Positions 41,450-51,167 are shown, counted from the stretch's first letter. The stretch is 64,000 nt of DNA from Castellaniella sp. (GCF_034675845.1 NZ_JAUCCU010000002.1:62001-126000), one strand, 5' to 3'. Notes: generated from the sequence alone by a model not told the origin. Translations and numbers: made by a program.

Positions 41450-42496
41450 TCAGTGGCGTCGGACGCCTGCGGTGGCGATGCGCAGGGTCAGGCGGGCGAG
41501 TTCGTCCCAGGGGTCGGTCAGTTGGCCGACCACCGGAATGCCTTTGATCAGGCTGTCGATTTCATGGGCATGGCGCAGGGCCAGCGGCCAGGTTCGTGCA
41601 GGCACGCGCTGCAGGGCCTGGCGGATCAGGCGTTCGCGCGGGCCAAAAACCCGCTGGCTGCGCATGGCGGCATCCGGGTTGGGGTCGGCGCTGATGCGGT
41701 TGATGATGCGGATTTCTTCGCCCACGGCCCACAACACCAGCACCAGGGCCTCGCCTTCGGCCCGCAGGCCGTTCAAGACCGTCAAGGCGCGGTCGGCCTG
41801 GCCTGCCAGCATGGCGTCGCGCAGGTCGTACAGGTTATAGCGGGCGACGTTCAGTACGGCGGCCTGGACTTGTTCCAGCGTCAGATGACCTGCGGGGTGC
41901 AGCAGGGCGAGCTTCAGGATTTCCTGGTGGGCGGCCAGCAGGTTGCCCTCGACTTTGTCGCTGAGCCAGGCCAGGGTTTCTGGGCTGGTGTCCTGCTGTT
42001 GTCTGGCCAGGCGGGTGGCAATCCAGTCGGGCAGCGCGGTGCGCTGGATCGAAGGGATGTCTTGCCAGAGCGCCTGTTTTTTCAGGGCCTGGACCCACTT
42101 GCCTTGTTGAGTGGCCCGGTCCAGTGCCGGCAGCCTGATCAGGACTTTGAGGTCGGGCATTTGATCCTGGCTGCACAGGGCAGCCAGCTGCTGCAGGGCG
42201 TCGGAGCCGGTCTTGCCGGGCTTGCCGGTGGGCAGGCTGATCTCCAGCAGGCGTAAATCGCCAAACAGCGAGGTATTGCGGGCGCTGGCCAGCGCCTGGC
42301 TCCAGTCGCTGCGGGCATCCATGACCAGATGGGTGCGCTCGCTGCAGCCTTGGCGGACTGCGGCTGCGCGGTAGGCATCGGCGACCTCGGTCACCAGCAG
42401 GATCTCGTCGCCCGACAACACCATGCAAGACGCCAGCGCCTGCCCTGTCGCCAGCCCGTCGATCAGCTGCTGGGCATCTGGTGCGCGGCTGTTCAT
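41450..42496 (-). CDS. holA: DNA polymerase III delta subunit
   Basis: 348-residue clamp-loader subunit that opens the beta sliding clamp. The N-terminal SCMVLSGDEILLVTEVADAYR, the central DFLIR-like PDLKVLIRLP region and the C-terminal ALRHAHEIDSLIKGIP helix match HolA. The family diverges strongly at sequence level, but the location directly after lptE and leuS (order leuS-lptE-holA) is the standard one and supports the call. Confidence 0.92.
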   Translation of the reverse strand: MNSRAPDAQQLIDGLATGQALASCMVLSGDEILLVTEVADAYRAAAVRQGCSERTHLVMDARSDWSQALASARNTSLFGDLRLLEISLPTGKPGKTGSDALQQLAALCSQDQMPDLKVLIRLPALDRATQQGKWVQALKKQALWQDIPSIQRTALPDWIATRLARQQQDTSPETLAWLSDKVEGNLLAAHQEILKLALLHPAGHLTLEQVQAAVLNVARYNLYDLRDAMLAGQADRALTVLNGLRAEGEALVLVLWAVGEEIRIINRISADPNPDAAMRSQRVFGPRERLIRQALQRVPARTWPLALRHAHEIDSLIKGIPVVGQLTDPWDELARLTLRIATAGVRRH

Positions 42497-42500
42497 GGCT

Positions 42501-43124
42501 TTAGTGCGTCAACTGGCTGGGAGAGCCCAGGCGGTTGGCGCGATCAAGCTGCGCCGGACTGTCGTCAGGCATGGTGCCCATGGGCTGCTCGGCGGCATTG
42601 TTGTAGGCGGCCAGCACATCAGGTGCGCTGATGCGGCGCAGGATCTGGGTGCTGAGACTGTTGCGCATGTCGACAAAAGTATGGGCGATTTCGCTTTCCT
42701 TGGCCTGGACGATGCGCTCGTTGTAGGGCAGTTCGCGGATGCGCTGCAAGGTCGTGGGTGGCAGCAGGATGCGGCCGGCCCGATCCAGCAGTTCGAAGGT
42801 GAACTCCAGGCTGAGTTCATATTCCTCGACCCGGCCCTCGGCATCGATGGACAGCTGGCGCAGGTTTTCAGATTCGGAAATCTGGTGCAGATAGACATCG
42901 GCCTGATTACGCTGTGGCACGAACTTTGTCTCTGGGGAGTTGGCCAGAATGATGCGTTGCAGGTTGGCACCGGCGACCGTATCCAGATTGATGTTGGTGT
43001 AGATGCTGTGATAGGGCAGGGGGGCGGCCTGTTTCAGGTGAAAGCCACAGGCGCTCAGGGCCATCAGGCCCAGCAGCACCCCGGTCCAGCGCAAGATTCG
43101 TGCAGCGGCAGTAGTCAGGCTCAT
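42501..43124 (-). CDS. lptE: LPS-assembly lipoprotein LptE
   Basis: 207-residue outer-membrane lipoprotein that plugs LptD during lipopolysaccharide insertion. A signal peptide ends in LMALSAC with lipidated Cys26, followed by GFHLKQAAPLPYHSIYTN, the common start of mature LptE. It sits 4 bp after leuS and 4 bp before holA on the same strand, the conserved arrangement. Confidence 0.93.
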   Translation of the reverse strand: MSLTTAAARILRWTGVLLGLMALSACGFHLKQAAPLPYHSIYTNINLDTVAGANLQRIILANSPETKFVPQRNQADVYLHQISESENLRQLSIDAEGRVEEYELSLEFTFELLDRAGRILLPPTTLQRIRELPYNERIVQAKESEIAHTFVDMRNSLSTQILRRISAPDVLAAYNNAAEQPMGTMPDDSPAQLDRANRLGSPSQLTH

Positions 43125-43127
43125 GAT

Positions 43128-45779
43128 TTATCCGACGACGTTGACCAGGCGTCCGGGTACGACGATGACGCGTTTTGGGGGGCGGCCTTCCAGGAAGCGC
43201 CCAACGACCTCGTGGTCGCGGGCGAGCGCTTCAATCGCGGCTTTGTCGGCTGCCTGCGGGACGCTGAGCTGTCCACGGACCTTGCCGTTGACCTGCAGCA
43301 CCAGGCTGACTGTATCGGCCAGCAGGGCGGTTTGGTCGACCTCTGGCCAGGGCGCGTCCAGCAAGTCGCCCAGGTGGTCGGCCAGCCCTAGATCGCGCCA
43401 CAGATGCCAGGTGATATGTGGCACCACCGGGTACAGCACCCGCAGCAGTATCGAGGTGGTTTCAGCCAGAGCAGCCCCGCCGACTCCTGCCTGGGCGGCG
43501 GATTCCAGCGTATTGAGCATTTTCATGGCGGTGGAAACCACCGTGTTGTACTGGATGCGCTGGTAGTCGTAGTCGGCTTGCTTCAACAGGCCATGGATGC
43601 TGCGGCGCAGATCCGCCTGGGCGTCGTCCAGGTCGGCCCAGACCGTCGGCAATTGGGCGTGTTGGCGCAGCACATCGCGCTGTGTCTGGCAGAAGGTCCA
43701 CAGGCGGCGCAAGAACCGGTGCGCTCCATCGACCCCGGAGTCAGACCATTCCAGGGTCTGTTCGGGGGGGCTGGCGAACATGACGAACAGGCGGGCGGTG
43801 TCGGCCCCCATGCTGTCGATCAGGGACTGAGGGTCCACGCCGTTGTTTTTGGATTTCGACATGGTGCCGATGCCGCCGTAATCAATGGCGGAGCCATCGG
43901 ACTTCAGCTGTGCGCCGATGATGGCGCCCTTGTCGTCCGTGAGGTTGTCAACGTCTTCCGGCCAGAAGTATTCCGTGCCGCCGCGTTCGTTTTTGCGCGA
44001 ATAGATGTGGTTCAGGACCATGCCCTGACACAGCAGCTTGGTGAAGGGCTCGGAAAACGACAGCATGCCCAGATCGCGCATGACGCGCGTCCAGAAGCGT
44101 GCATACAGCAGGTGCAGAACCGCGTGTTCGATGCCGCCGATGTACTGGTCCATGGGCATCCAGTAATCGTTGCGGGCATCTACCATGGCCTGATCGTTGC
44201 CGGGCGAGGTATAGCGCATGAAATACCAGGATGAATCGATAAAGGTATCCATGGTGTCGGTTTCGCGCCGGGCGGGTTTGCCGCACGATGGGCAATGGCA
44301 GGCCAGAAAGCCTTCGTGCTTGGCCAGCGGGTTGCCGCTGCCATCGGGGACCAGATCGTCGGGCAGGACCACGGGCAGGTCTTTTTCGGGGACAGGCACC
44401 GGGCCGCAGTCTGCGCAGTGAATGATGGGGATGGGCGTGCCCCAGTAGCGTTGGCGGGAAATCCCCCAGTCGCGCAGTCGCCAGGTGGTGCGCAGCTGGC
44501 CCAAACCCATGGCCGTCAGGTCGGCGGCAATCGCCTGGATGGCCTGGGCGGTGGTCAGGCCGTCGTATTTTCCGGAATTGATGGTGTGGCCGATTTGCTT
44601 GTCGCCGTACCAGTCCTGCCAGGCGCTGTCCGACCAGGTCTGGCCTTGGGCATCGATGACCTGATGGATGGGCAGCGCGTATTTCAGGGCAAAGGCGAAA
44701 TCCCGCTCGTCGTGGGCGGGTACGCCCATGACAGCCCCGTCGCCATAGCTCATCAGCACATAATTACCCACCCAGACGGGGATGGCTTGGCCGGTCAGCG
44801 GATGGGTGACATGCAGGCCTGTGGGCAGGCCTTCTTTTTCTCGGGTGGCAAGTTCGGCTTCGGTGGTGCCGCCCTGGCGGCAGTGTTCGATGAAGGCGGC
44901 CAGGCTGGGGTTGTCCTGGGCAGCGTGGGTGGCCAGCGGATGTTCGGGGGCCACGGCGCAGAAGGTCACCCCCATGATGGTGTCCGCCCGGGTGGTGAAG
45001 ACATGCATCAGGCCGTCCTGAATCAACTGGCCGTCGTGGTTGCGGATATCGTGACGAAAGGCAAAACGCACGCCTTCGCTACGACCGATCCAGTTTTCCT
45101 GCATCAGGCGCACGCGCTCGGGCCAGCCCGGCAGGCCGTCTTCCAGGGTGTCCAGCAGTTCGCCGGCATAGTCCGTGATGCGCAGGTAGTAGCCAGGGAT
45201 TTCACGTTTTTCGACGGGTGCGCCGGAACGCCAGCCGCGCCCGTCGATGACCTGTTCATTGGCCAGCACGGTCTGATCCACCGGGTCCCAGTTGACGACC
45301 TGGGTCTTGCGGTAGGCAATGCCTTTTTCCAGCATTTTCAGGAACAGCCATTGGTTCCATTTGTAGTAAGCCGGGTCGCAAGCGCACATTTCGCGAGACC
45401 AGTCGATGGCCAGTCCCATCGCCTGCATCTGCTTTTTCATGTAGGCGATATTGTCGTAAGTCCATTTGGCGGGCGGCACGCCGGATTTCATGGCGGCGTT
45501 CTCAGCGGGCATGCCAAAGGCATCCCAACCCATCGGCATCAGCACGTTGTATCCGCGCATACGCAACTGCCGGGTCATCATGTCGTTGATGGTGTAGTTG
45601 CGCACATGGCCCATGTGCAGCTTGCCGCTGGGGTACGGCAGCATCGAGCAGGCGTAGAACTTTGGTTTGGGTGAGCCGTCGGCGTTGGTGGCGTATTCAG
45701 TGACGCGATAGACGTCATCGGTGCGCCAATGGTTCTGGGCGTCGGATTCGACCTGGTTCGGAAGATAGCGTTGCTGCAT
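43128..45779 (-). CDS. leuS: Leucyl-tRNA synthetase
   Basis: 883-residue class Ia synthetase. The HIGH-type motif lies in PYPSGKLHMGHVRNY, KMSKS in GTMSKSKNNGVDP, the CP1 editing domain in TTRADTIMGVTFCAVAPEHP with YGDGAVMGVPAHDERD, and a Cys-rich zinc segment CHCPSCG in the mid region. The ATG at 45779 starts MQQRYLPNQVESDAQNHW, matching the family N-terminus. Reading further upstream crosses a terminator and is rejected. Confidence 0.97.
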   Translation of the reverse strand: MQQRYLPNQVESDAQNHWRTDDVYRVTEYATNADGSPKPKFYACSMLPYPSGKLHMGHVRNYTINDMMTRQLRMRGYNVLMPMGWDAFGMPAENAAMKSGVPPAKWTYDNIAYMKKQMQAMGLAIDWSREMCACDPAYYKWNQWLFLKMLEKGIAYRKTQVVNWDPVDQTVLANEQVIDGRGWRSGAPVEKREIPGYYLRITDYAGELLDTLEDGLPGWPERVRLMQENWIGRSEGVRFAFRHDIRNHDGQLIQDGLMHVFTTRADTIMGVTFCAVAPEHPLATHAAQDNPSLAAFIEHCRQGGTTEAELATREKEGLPTGLHVTHPLTGQAIPVWVGNYVLMSYGDGAVMGVPAHDERDFAFALKYALPIHQVIDAQGQTWSDSAWQDWYGDKQIGHTINSGKYDGLTTAQAIQAIAADLTAMGLGQLRTTWRLRDWGISRQRYWGTPIPIIHCADCGPVPVPEKDLPVVLPDDLVPDGSGNPLAKHEGFLACHCPSCGKPARRETDTMDTFIDSSWYFMRYTSPGNDQAMVDARNDYWMPMDQYIGGIEHAVLHLLYARFWTRVMRDLGMLSFSEPFTKLLCQGMVLNHIYSRKNERGGTEYFWPEDVDNLTDDKGAIIGAQLKSDGSAIDYGGIGTMSKSKNNGVDPQSLIDSMGADTARLFVMFASPPEQTLEWSDSGVDGAHRFLRRLWTFCQTQRDVLRQHAQLPTVWADLDDAQADLRRSIHGLLKQADYDYQRIQYNTVVSTAMKMLNTLESAAQAGVGGAALAETTSILLRVLYPVVPHITWHLWRDLGLADHLGDLLDAPWPEVDQTALLADTVSLVLQVNGKVRGQLSVPQAADKAAIEALARDHEVVGRFLEGRPPKRVIVVPGRLVNVVG

Positions 45780-45842
45780 GGGCTTGTTTAGGATGATTGA
45801 ATGTGATGGACCAAGCTGACCATTATAAGGGCTGGTGCCCAT

Positions 45843-45869
45843 AAAAAAATCCCCGCACCAAGGCGGGGA
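45843..45869 (-). terminator. Terminator after rpmG
   Basis: Minus-strand stem TCCCCGC/GCGGGGA (45863-45869 and 45850-45856) with a 6-base loop, followed by a 7-base T-run (45843-45849). It lies between rpmG and leuS. Confidence 0.88.
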
Positions 45870-45911
45870 CTTTGAGAAACCGGTGAGACGGTCCGGGAGA
45901 GGCATCCCGGT

Positions 45912-46079
45912 TTATTTCAGCTTGGTTTCCTTGTATTCGACGTGCTTGCGAACCACCGGATCAAATTTCTTGATCAGCATTTTTTCCGGCATGTTGCGCT
46001 TGTTTTTTGTGGTCGTGTAGAAGTGACCAGTACCAGCTGTGGATTCCAGCTTGATTTTTTCACGGATACCTTTTGCCAT
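45912..46079 (-). CDS. rpmG: 50S ribosomal protein L33
   Basis: 55-residue ribosomal protein beginning MAKGIREKIKLESTAGTGHF and ending KHVEYKETKLK. It has no CXXC pairs, so it is the zinc-free (C-minus) form. It lies 18 bp downstream of rpmB on the same strand, the standard rpmB-rpmG operon, and is followed by a terminator. Confidence 0.97.
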   Translation of the reverse strand: MAKGIREKIKLESTAGTGHFYTTTKNKRNMPEKMLIKKFDPVVRKHVEYKETKLK

Positions 46080-46097
46080 GATGTGCTCCTAGGCCGA

Positions 46098-46334
46098 TCA
46101 GGCCAGTTCGCCGCGGGCACGCAGGTCGGCCAGGACGGCGTCGATGCCGTTCTTGTCGATGGTGCGCAGGGCGTTGGTGGATACGCGAAGACGTACCCAA
46201 CGGTTTTCGGATTCGACCCAAAACCGGCGTGATTGCAGGTTGGGCAGGAAACGACGCTTGGTTTTGTTGTTAGCGTGCGAAACATTGTTGCCCACCATTG
46301 GGCCTTTGCCGGTTACTTGGCATACGCGTGCCAT
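46098..46334 (-). CDS. rpmB: 50S ribosomal protein L28
   Basis: 78-residue ribosomal protein starting MARVCQVTGKGPMVGNNVSH with KTKRRFLPNLQSRRFW in the middle. It is first in rpmB-rpmG. Length and sequence are typical of proteobacterial L28. Confidence 0.97.
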   Translation of the reverse strand: MARVCQVTGKGPMVGNNVSHANNKTKRRFLPNLQSRRFWVESENRWVRLRVSTNALRTIDKNGIDAVLADLRARGELA

Positions 46335-46396
46335 GGTCTCACCTCTGTGTTTATATCAGGAAAGCCTGTAATTCTATACTGAAACAGGCGTTTTTA

Positions 46397-47596
46397 TCAA
46401 GTCCGCTGGGCATGACGCATACCAAAGCGGCCAAACAACCAGGATAACAGAGCGCATGCGGCCAGCACGGAGGTCAGTGGCAAGGGGCTGTTCGTATGCC
46501 ACAGACTGACGGCCAGCCCGGCGCTTGCCCCGCAAAACATTTGCAAAGATCCCATCAGCGCCGATGCCGTGCCCAGACGCGGGCCCTGTTCGGCCAGCGC
46601 CAAGGCTGCCGCATTGGGGCCGACAAAGCCTTGGCTGGCCATGAATCCCATCAGGCACACCATCAGCAGGGGCAGGTTGATCCAGCCCGCCAGGGTCAGG
46701 ACCAGAGCCGCCAGGGTCATCAGGACCAGCGTGAATTGCGAGTGCAGGAGCAGCGTCTGTGGCCGGTGGCGGTTCAGCAGGCGGGCGCTGAACTGGGCCG
46801 CCAGTATCAGGCTGAGGGCGTTCAGGCCGAACAGCAGGCCGAACCAGCGCGGGTCGATGCCGTAGATGTTGATGAAGACCAGGGGAGAACCCGAAATGTA
46901 GGCAAACAGACCAGCCGTCCCCATGCCGCCCGCCAGCGAATAGCCCATGAAGCCGCGATGCGCCAGCAGATGGCGGAAATTGCGCATGATCGTGCTGACC
47001 GCCAAAGGCGTGCGGCGTTCTGGCGCCAGGGATTCGCGCATGCGCAGCAGTACCGTCAGCCACAGCCCGGCACCGAACAAGGCCATCAGGTAAAACACGG
47101 TGCGCCAGGAGCCCAGGGTGACTGCCTGTCCGCCCAGCAGAGGGGCTGCAATCGGCATGACCCCCATCACCAGCATCAGCAGCGATAGCGCCTTTGCGGC
47201 TTCTTGTGTGTCCAGATAGTCGCGCACGACAGCGCGCGGCACCACCATCCCTGCCGCCCCGCCGAAAGCCTGTACGGCGCGCCAGGCCATCAAGTGTTCG
47301 ATATCCTGGCTGACGGCACAGGCCAATGAGGCCACGGTGAACAGGGTCAGGCCGCACAGCAGCGGCACGCGCCGCCCATAGCGATCCGTCAGGGGGCCGT
47401 ATAGCAGTTGGGCCAGCGCCAGGCCCAGCAGGTAGCTGGCCAGCGTGCGCTCGACCAGGCCTTGGGACACCTGCAGCTCTTGGGCGATATCGCCAAAAGC
47501 GGGCAGGTACATGTCGATGGCCAAGGGGCCCAGCGCGGCTAGCGCGCCCATCAGGACCAGCCAGGACGGCATTAAAGAAGGGAAGAAACGGGGCAT
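46397..47596 (-). CDS. Bcr/CflA family drug exporter (MFS)
   Basis: 399-residue 12-helix major-facilitator antiporter of the DHA1 Bcr/CflA group, which exports drugs such as bicyclomycin or chloramphenicol. Typical features are GPLAIDMYLPAFGDIAQELQ in helix 1, YGPLTDRYGRRVPLL in the first loop, and RAVVRDYLDTQEAAK (motif C region). The ATG at 47596 is chosen; a TTG two codons upstream is the other option, and the ribosome site is weak for both. It is divergent from cfa with about 80 bp between. The real substrate is unknown. Confidence 0.88.
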   Translation of the reverse strand: MPRFFPSLMPSWLVLMGALAALGPLAIDMYLPAFGDIAQELQVSQGLVERTLASYLLGLALAQLLYGPLTDRYGRRVPLLCGLTLFTVASLACAVSQDIEHLMAWRAVQAFGGAAGMVVPRAVVRDYLDTQEAAKALSLLMLVMGVMPIAAPLLGGQAVTLGSWRTVFYLMALFGAGLWLTVLLRMRESLAPERRTPLAVSTIMRNFRHLLAHRGFMGYSLAGGMGTAGLFAYISGSPLVFINIYGIDPRWFGLLFGLNALSLILAAQFSARLLNRHRPQTLLLHSQFTLVLMTLAALVLTLAGWINLPLLMVCLMGFMASQGFVGPNAAALALAEQGPRLGTASALMGSLQMFCGASAGLAVSLWHTNSPLPLTSVLAACALLSWLFGRFGMRHAQRT

Positions 47597-47677
47597 AGGC
47601 AATAGGGGGAAAGCAACGAAATCAGGGTATTTGGCGCTAATATAACAACGTCCTGATTTGAACTGAGGGAGGCTCTG

Positions 47678-48937
47678 TTGACTGCCATCGCATCCATCAT
47701 CGAGAACAAACTTGGGTCATTGTCCATTCCGGTCTCCATGCAGTTGCCGGATGGCGAGAAAATAGGCCCTTCTGATGCCCGATTACATTTTAATATTCGG
47801 GATAGCGTGGTCCTTGGCCACTTTGTCGCGGGCGAGGTCGGCGCACTGGGCGAAGATTACGTCGATGGAAAATTTGAATTCAGCGGTACCATGCGCGATC
47901 TGATGCGCTTGGCGGCGGGGATTTTGCCGGGTTCGCCCGTCGCGGCGGCGCAGCAGGGCTGGTTTACCGGCCTGATTCAGCGCCTGGTATCGGTCTGGCG
48001 CCACTCAGAGGACCGCGACGCCCGCCAGATCGAGTTCCATTACGACCTATCAGACGAATTCTATGCCCTTTGGCTGGACCCACGCAGGGTGTATTCCTGC
48101 GCCTATTATCGACAGCCCGACATGACCGTGGCCCAGGCCCAGGAAGCCAAGCTCGATCATATCTGCCGCAAGCTCGCCTTGAAAACCGGCGAGCGTTTCC
48201 TGGACGTGGGCGGGGGCTGGGGGGGGCTGATGCTGTGGGCGGCCGAACACTACGATATTGATGTCACCGGCATCACGCTGTCGCATCACCAACATGATTA
48301 CGTCAATCAGCTGATCCAGGAAAAGGGCCTCGCGGGCCGGGTGCGCATGCATCTGCTGGATTACCGCAAGCTCGACGAGACCCAGCCCTACGACAAGATA
48401 TCCTCTGTGGGTATGTTCGAGCACGTGGGTCGATCACAACTAGTGGGGTATTTTTCCAAGCTGCGGCGTCTGGTGCGCCCAGGTGGTCTGATCCTGAATC
48501 ACGGCATCACGGCAGGCGGCATCAGCAATACGGACTTGGGGGCCGGCATGGGGGACTTCATCGAGAAATTCATTTTTCCCGGTGGTGAACTCTCGCATAT
48601 TCACTATGTGTTGCAAGCCATGGCAGAGGCCGGTCTGGAAGACCTGGATGTCGAAAACATCCGACCCCATTATGCCCGGACACTATGGGCCTGGAGCGAC
48701 GCCCTGGAGGCCAGGCTGGACCAGGCCCGCGCCATCTTGAACACCCCCGAGGGCGAACGATCCTTGCGGGCGTATCGCATGTATCTGGCGGGGTGTGCCA
48801 TGGGCTTTGAGTATGGCTGGATTGCCCTGCATCAGATTATCGCCCAGCCCCAATCCACGGGGCGCACCGACGAACTCGATTATCCGGTGGATCTGACATA
48901 TCCGTGGCGTCGGGATTATATTTATCAGCAGACTTGA
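47678..48937 (+). CDS. cfa: Cyclopropane-fatty-acyl-phospholipid synthase
   Basis: 419-residue SAM-dependent enzyme that adds methylene across double bonds of membrane phospholipids. The SAM pocket FLDVGGGWGGLMLWAAEHYD, GITLSHHQHDYV and the SVGMFEHVG motif are clear. The N-terminal lipid-binding domain (1-110) is present. It starts with TTG at 47678 after GAGGGAGG; no ATG gives the family N-terminus. It is followed by a hairpin. Confidence 0.92.
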   Translation: MTAIASIIENKLGSLSIPVSMQLPDGEKIGPSDARLHFNIRDSVVLGHFVAGEVGALGEDYVDGKFEFSGTMRDLMRLAAGILPGSPVAAAQQGWFTGLIQRLVSVWRHSEDRDARQIEFHYDLSDEFYALWLDPRRVYSCAYYRQPDMTVAQAQEAKLDHICRKLALKTGERFLDVGGGWGGLMLWAAEHYDIDVTGITLSHHQHDYVNQLIQEKGLAGRVRMHLLDYRKLDETQPYDKISSVGMFEHVGRSQLVGYFSKLRRLVRPGGLILNHGITAGGISNTDLGAGMGDFIEKFIFPGGELSHIHYVLQAMAEAGLEDLDVENIRPHYARTLWAWSDALEARLDQARAILNTPEGERSLRAYRMYLAGCAMGFEYGWIALHQIIAQPQSTGRTDELDYPVDLTYPWRRDYIYQQT

Positions 48938-49246
48938 ACCCTGCACAGCCCCCCTGTCAATGCCTGTTTACAGGGGGGTTAAATCATGGTTTACTAAAAG
49001 ATCCTTTATTTTCTGTGATTTAGCGTGTAAAATATTGCTTCTTTCAGTATTTTAGTACGTCGGTATTTCAATTCTGTTCGTGACGAATTCTGGATTTCAG
49101 ACCCTTCGTCTTCGACTGTCCACGGTGCCACGCACCTGCAGTGTCGGTATGTATTGGCGGTTCTTACTGTCTTCCGCACACCCTCCCCTAAGCTATGGCG
49201 TCCGGCGCGTTTGCGTCAGGCGTCTCCGTAACCCAAAGGAGGCTTT
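48938..49246. promoter_or_regulatory. Intergenic region between cfa and proX-like gene
   Basis: 309 bp without a supported gene. It starts with a hairpin (CCCCCCTGT/ACAGGGGGG, 48949-48957 and 48970-48978, 12-base loop, no T-run) that probably ends cfa. An AT-rich part follows (about 48980-49075) with a possible promoter: TTTATT (49005-49010), 17 bp, TAAAAT (49028-49033). The last 170 bp are GC-rich and look like a long untranslated leader ending with AAAGGAGG at 49234-49241, a very strong ribosome site. Confidence 0.5.
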
Positions 49247-50302
49247 ATGTCTGTTTTTTCTCATCAACCGCATGATGCGGCTTCTTCCCCCCGTTACACC
49301 AAACCGGTCCTGAGCCTGGCGCTGGCTGCGGCATTATCCGGTCTGTTCATGGCCCCCTCGGTGGCCCTGGCCGCTGATGCGCCGCAATGCGAGCTGGATC
49401 GCCCGATGCGCTTTGGCGGCATGAATTGGGAATCCAATCTGGTGCTGGTCGAAGTCGAACGCTTCATCATCAAGAACGGCTACGGCTGCGAATCCGAGGT
49501 CCTGCCCACTGAAACCCTGCCGGCGCTGGCCGCCCTGCAGCGCGGGGATCTGGACATCAATAGCGAGGTCTGGCTGAACAGCACGCTAGAGCCCTGGACC
49601 AAGGCCGAGGCCACCGGCAAGGTCAAACGCATTGGCGATATCTACATGGGCGGCGAAGCCTGGTTCATTCCAAAATACACCGCCGAACGCCTGCCTGACC
49701 TGAAAAAGGCCGCCGATCTGCCGAAATACTGGAAGGATTTCAAGGACCCCGAGGAACCCACAAAGGGACGGTTCTATGGCTGCCCGGCTGGCTGGGGCTG
49801 CGAGGTCGTCAGCACGAATCTATTCAAGGCCTTGGGCCTGGGGGACACCTACACCCTGTTTTCGCCCGGCACAGGTGCCACCCAGAAGGCCGCGCTGACG
49901 GCTGCCTACAACCGCAAGGAAAACGTAGTTTTCTACTACTGGTATCCCACACCGCTGGTGGGTTCCATGGATCTGGTCAAGCTCGAATTGCCGCCTTACG
50001 ATGCGGCACAGCAAAAATGCCTGACCGATCCAAACTGCGAAAATCCGCAAGCCACCGATTATCCGGAAAACCCGGTGTTCACGGCGGTGAGCACGCAATT
50101 CACCCAGGATGCGCCGAAGCTCACCGAGTTTCTTTCCAAGGTCAAGATTCCACTGGATGACATGAACCAGGCCATGGCCTATATGGAAGAAAACGAGGCA
50201 GAGCCTGAGCCCACCGCGCAGTGGTTCCTGAAAAACAAGCAGGATGTCTGGACTCAATGGCTGTCGGCTGACGTAACAGAGCGGGTCAAGGCCGCTTTGT
50301 AA
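49247..50302 (+). CDS. Quaternary-amine (glycine betaine/choline type) ABC transporter, binding protein
   Basis: 351-residue periplasmic OpuAC/ProX-like protein. A signal peptide with a long n-region ends at ALA-AD (about residue 43). The mature part starts with RPMRFGGMNWESNLVLVEVE and ETLPALAALQRGDLDINSEV, typical of betaine-binding proteins. Trp and Tyr residues (VWLNSTLEPW, YYWYPTPL) can supply the aromatic cage for a quaternary ammonium group. It is first in a three-gene importer operon: the permease starts 10 bp later. The exact substrate (glycine betaine, choline, carnitine) cannot be read. Confidence 0.87.
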   Translation: MSVFSHQPHDAASSPRYTKPVLSLALAAALSGLFMAPSVALAADAPQCELDRPMRFGGMNWESNLVLVEVERFIIKNGYGCESEVLPTETLPALAALQRGDLDINSEVWLNSTLEPWTKAEATGKVKRIGDIYMGGEAWFIPKYTAERLPDLKKAADLPKYWKDFKDPEEPTKGRFYGCPAGWGCEVVSTNLFKALGLGDTYTLFSPGTGATQKAALTAAYNRKENVVFYYWYPTPLVGSMDLVKLELPPYDAAQQKCLTDPNCENPQATDYPENPVFTAVSTQFTQDAPKLTEFLSKVKIPLDDMNQAMAYMEENEAEPEPTAQWFLKNKQDVWTQWLSADVTERVKAAL

Positions 50303-50311
50303 GGAATTTGC

Positions 50312-51166
50312 ATGTTTCCTGAACTGATTTCGGCTCGGGAACTGCAACGGCCCATTGACGATTTCGTCAATGGGCTGGTCATGCAGTATTCCGATATTCT
50401 CCGCACCATCACCCAGCCATTGCTGGATCTGTTGATCTGGGCCGATCACCTGCTGCGCGATTCGCCCTGGTGGATCATCGTGCTGGCCGTGGTCGGCATT
50501 GCCTGGTTGGGCAGCCGCAAATGGCGCTTCAGCTTGGCCATGGGTGGCTTGCTGTGTCTGCTGGGGGCCATCGGCCTCTGGGAAGCCTCTATGCAGACGC
50601 TCTCGCTGATGCTGGTGGCAGTCCTTTTCTCCGTGGCGATCGGCATTCCTATGGGCATTGCCATGGCCAGTTTTCGCTGGGTACGGGCCGTCATGCTGCC
50701 GGTGCTGGATATCATGCAGACCATGCCCAGCTTCGTCTATCTGATTCCCGTCGTGATGCTGTTCAACCTGGGCAAGCTTGCGGCATTGTTTGCCACCGTC
50801 ATTTACGCCGTGCCGCCTGTGATCCGCCTGACCGATCTGGGTATCCGCCTGGTCGATTCTGAAGTGCTCGAGGCCTCGCGTTCATTCGGGGCCAGCCGCA
50901 CGCGCCAGTTGTTCGGGGTGCAGTTGCCCTTGGCCCTGCCCAACATCATGGCGGGCATCAATCAGACCACCATGATGGCGCTGGCCATGGTCGTGATTGC
51001 ATCCATGATTGGGGTGCGCGGCCTGGGCTACGAGGTTTTGCAGGGTATCAATCGCCTGCAGGTGGGGCGTGGCCTGTTGGCGGGCATGGGGATCGTCGTG
51101 TTGGCTATTATTTTCGATCGCATCACCCAGCAGTTTGGCCAACGGCAACAAGCCCGGAGGGCCTGA
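50312..51166 (+). CDS. Quaternary-amine ABC transporter permease (ProW-like)
   Basis: 284-residue inner-membrane permease with about six helices in the C-terminal 200 residues. The ATPase-docking EAA loop is DSEVLEASRSFGASRTRQLF, and MQTMPSFVYLIPVVMLFNLG and INQTTMMALAMVVIASMIG are typical ProW stretches. It lies between the binding-protein and ATPase genes, 10 bp and 1 bp apart respectively. Confidence 0.9.
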   Translation: MFPELISARELQRPIDDFVNGLVMQYSDILRTITQPLLDLLIWADHLLRDSPWWIIVLAVVGIAWLGSRKWRFSLAMGGLLCLLGAIGLWEASMQTLSLMLVAVLFSVAIGIPMGIAMASFRWVRAVMLPVLDIMQTMPSFVYLIPVVMLFNLGKLAALFATVIYAVPPVIRLTDLGIRLVDSEVLEASRSFGASRTRQLFGVQLPLALPNIMAGINQTTMMALAMVVIASMIGVRGLGYEVLQGINRLQVGRGLLAGMGIVVLAIIFDRITQQFGQRQQARRA

Positions 51167-51167
51167 C

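Noticed and set aside
44295..45674. 459-codon open frame opposite leuS
   Set aside because: Same reason: the leuS frame carries all catalytic motifs and the antisense product has no domain-like sequence.
49080..49313. 77-codon frame ahead of the betaine-binding gene
   Set aside because: It overlaps the start of the real gene in another frame and has no coding character.
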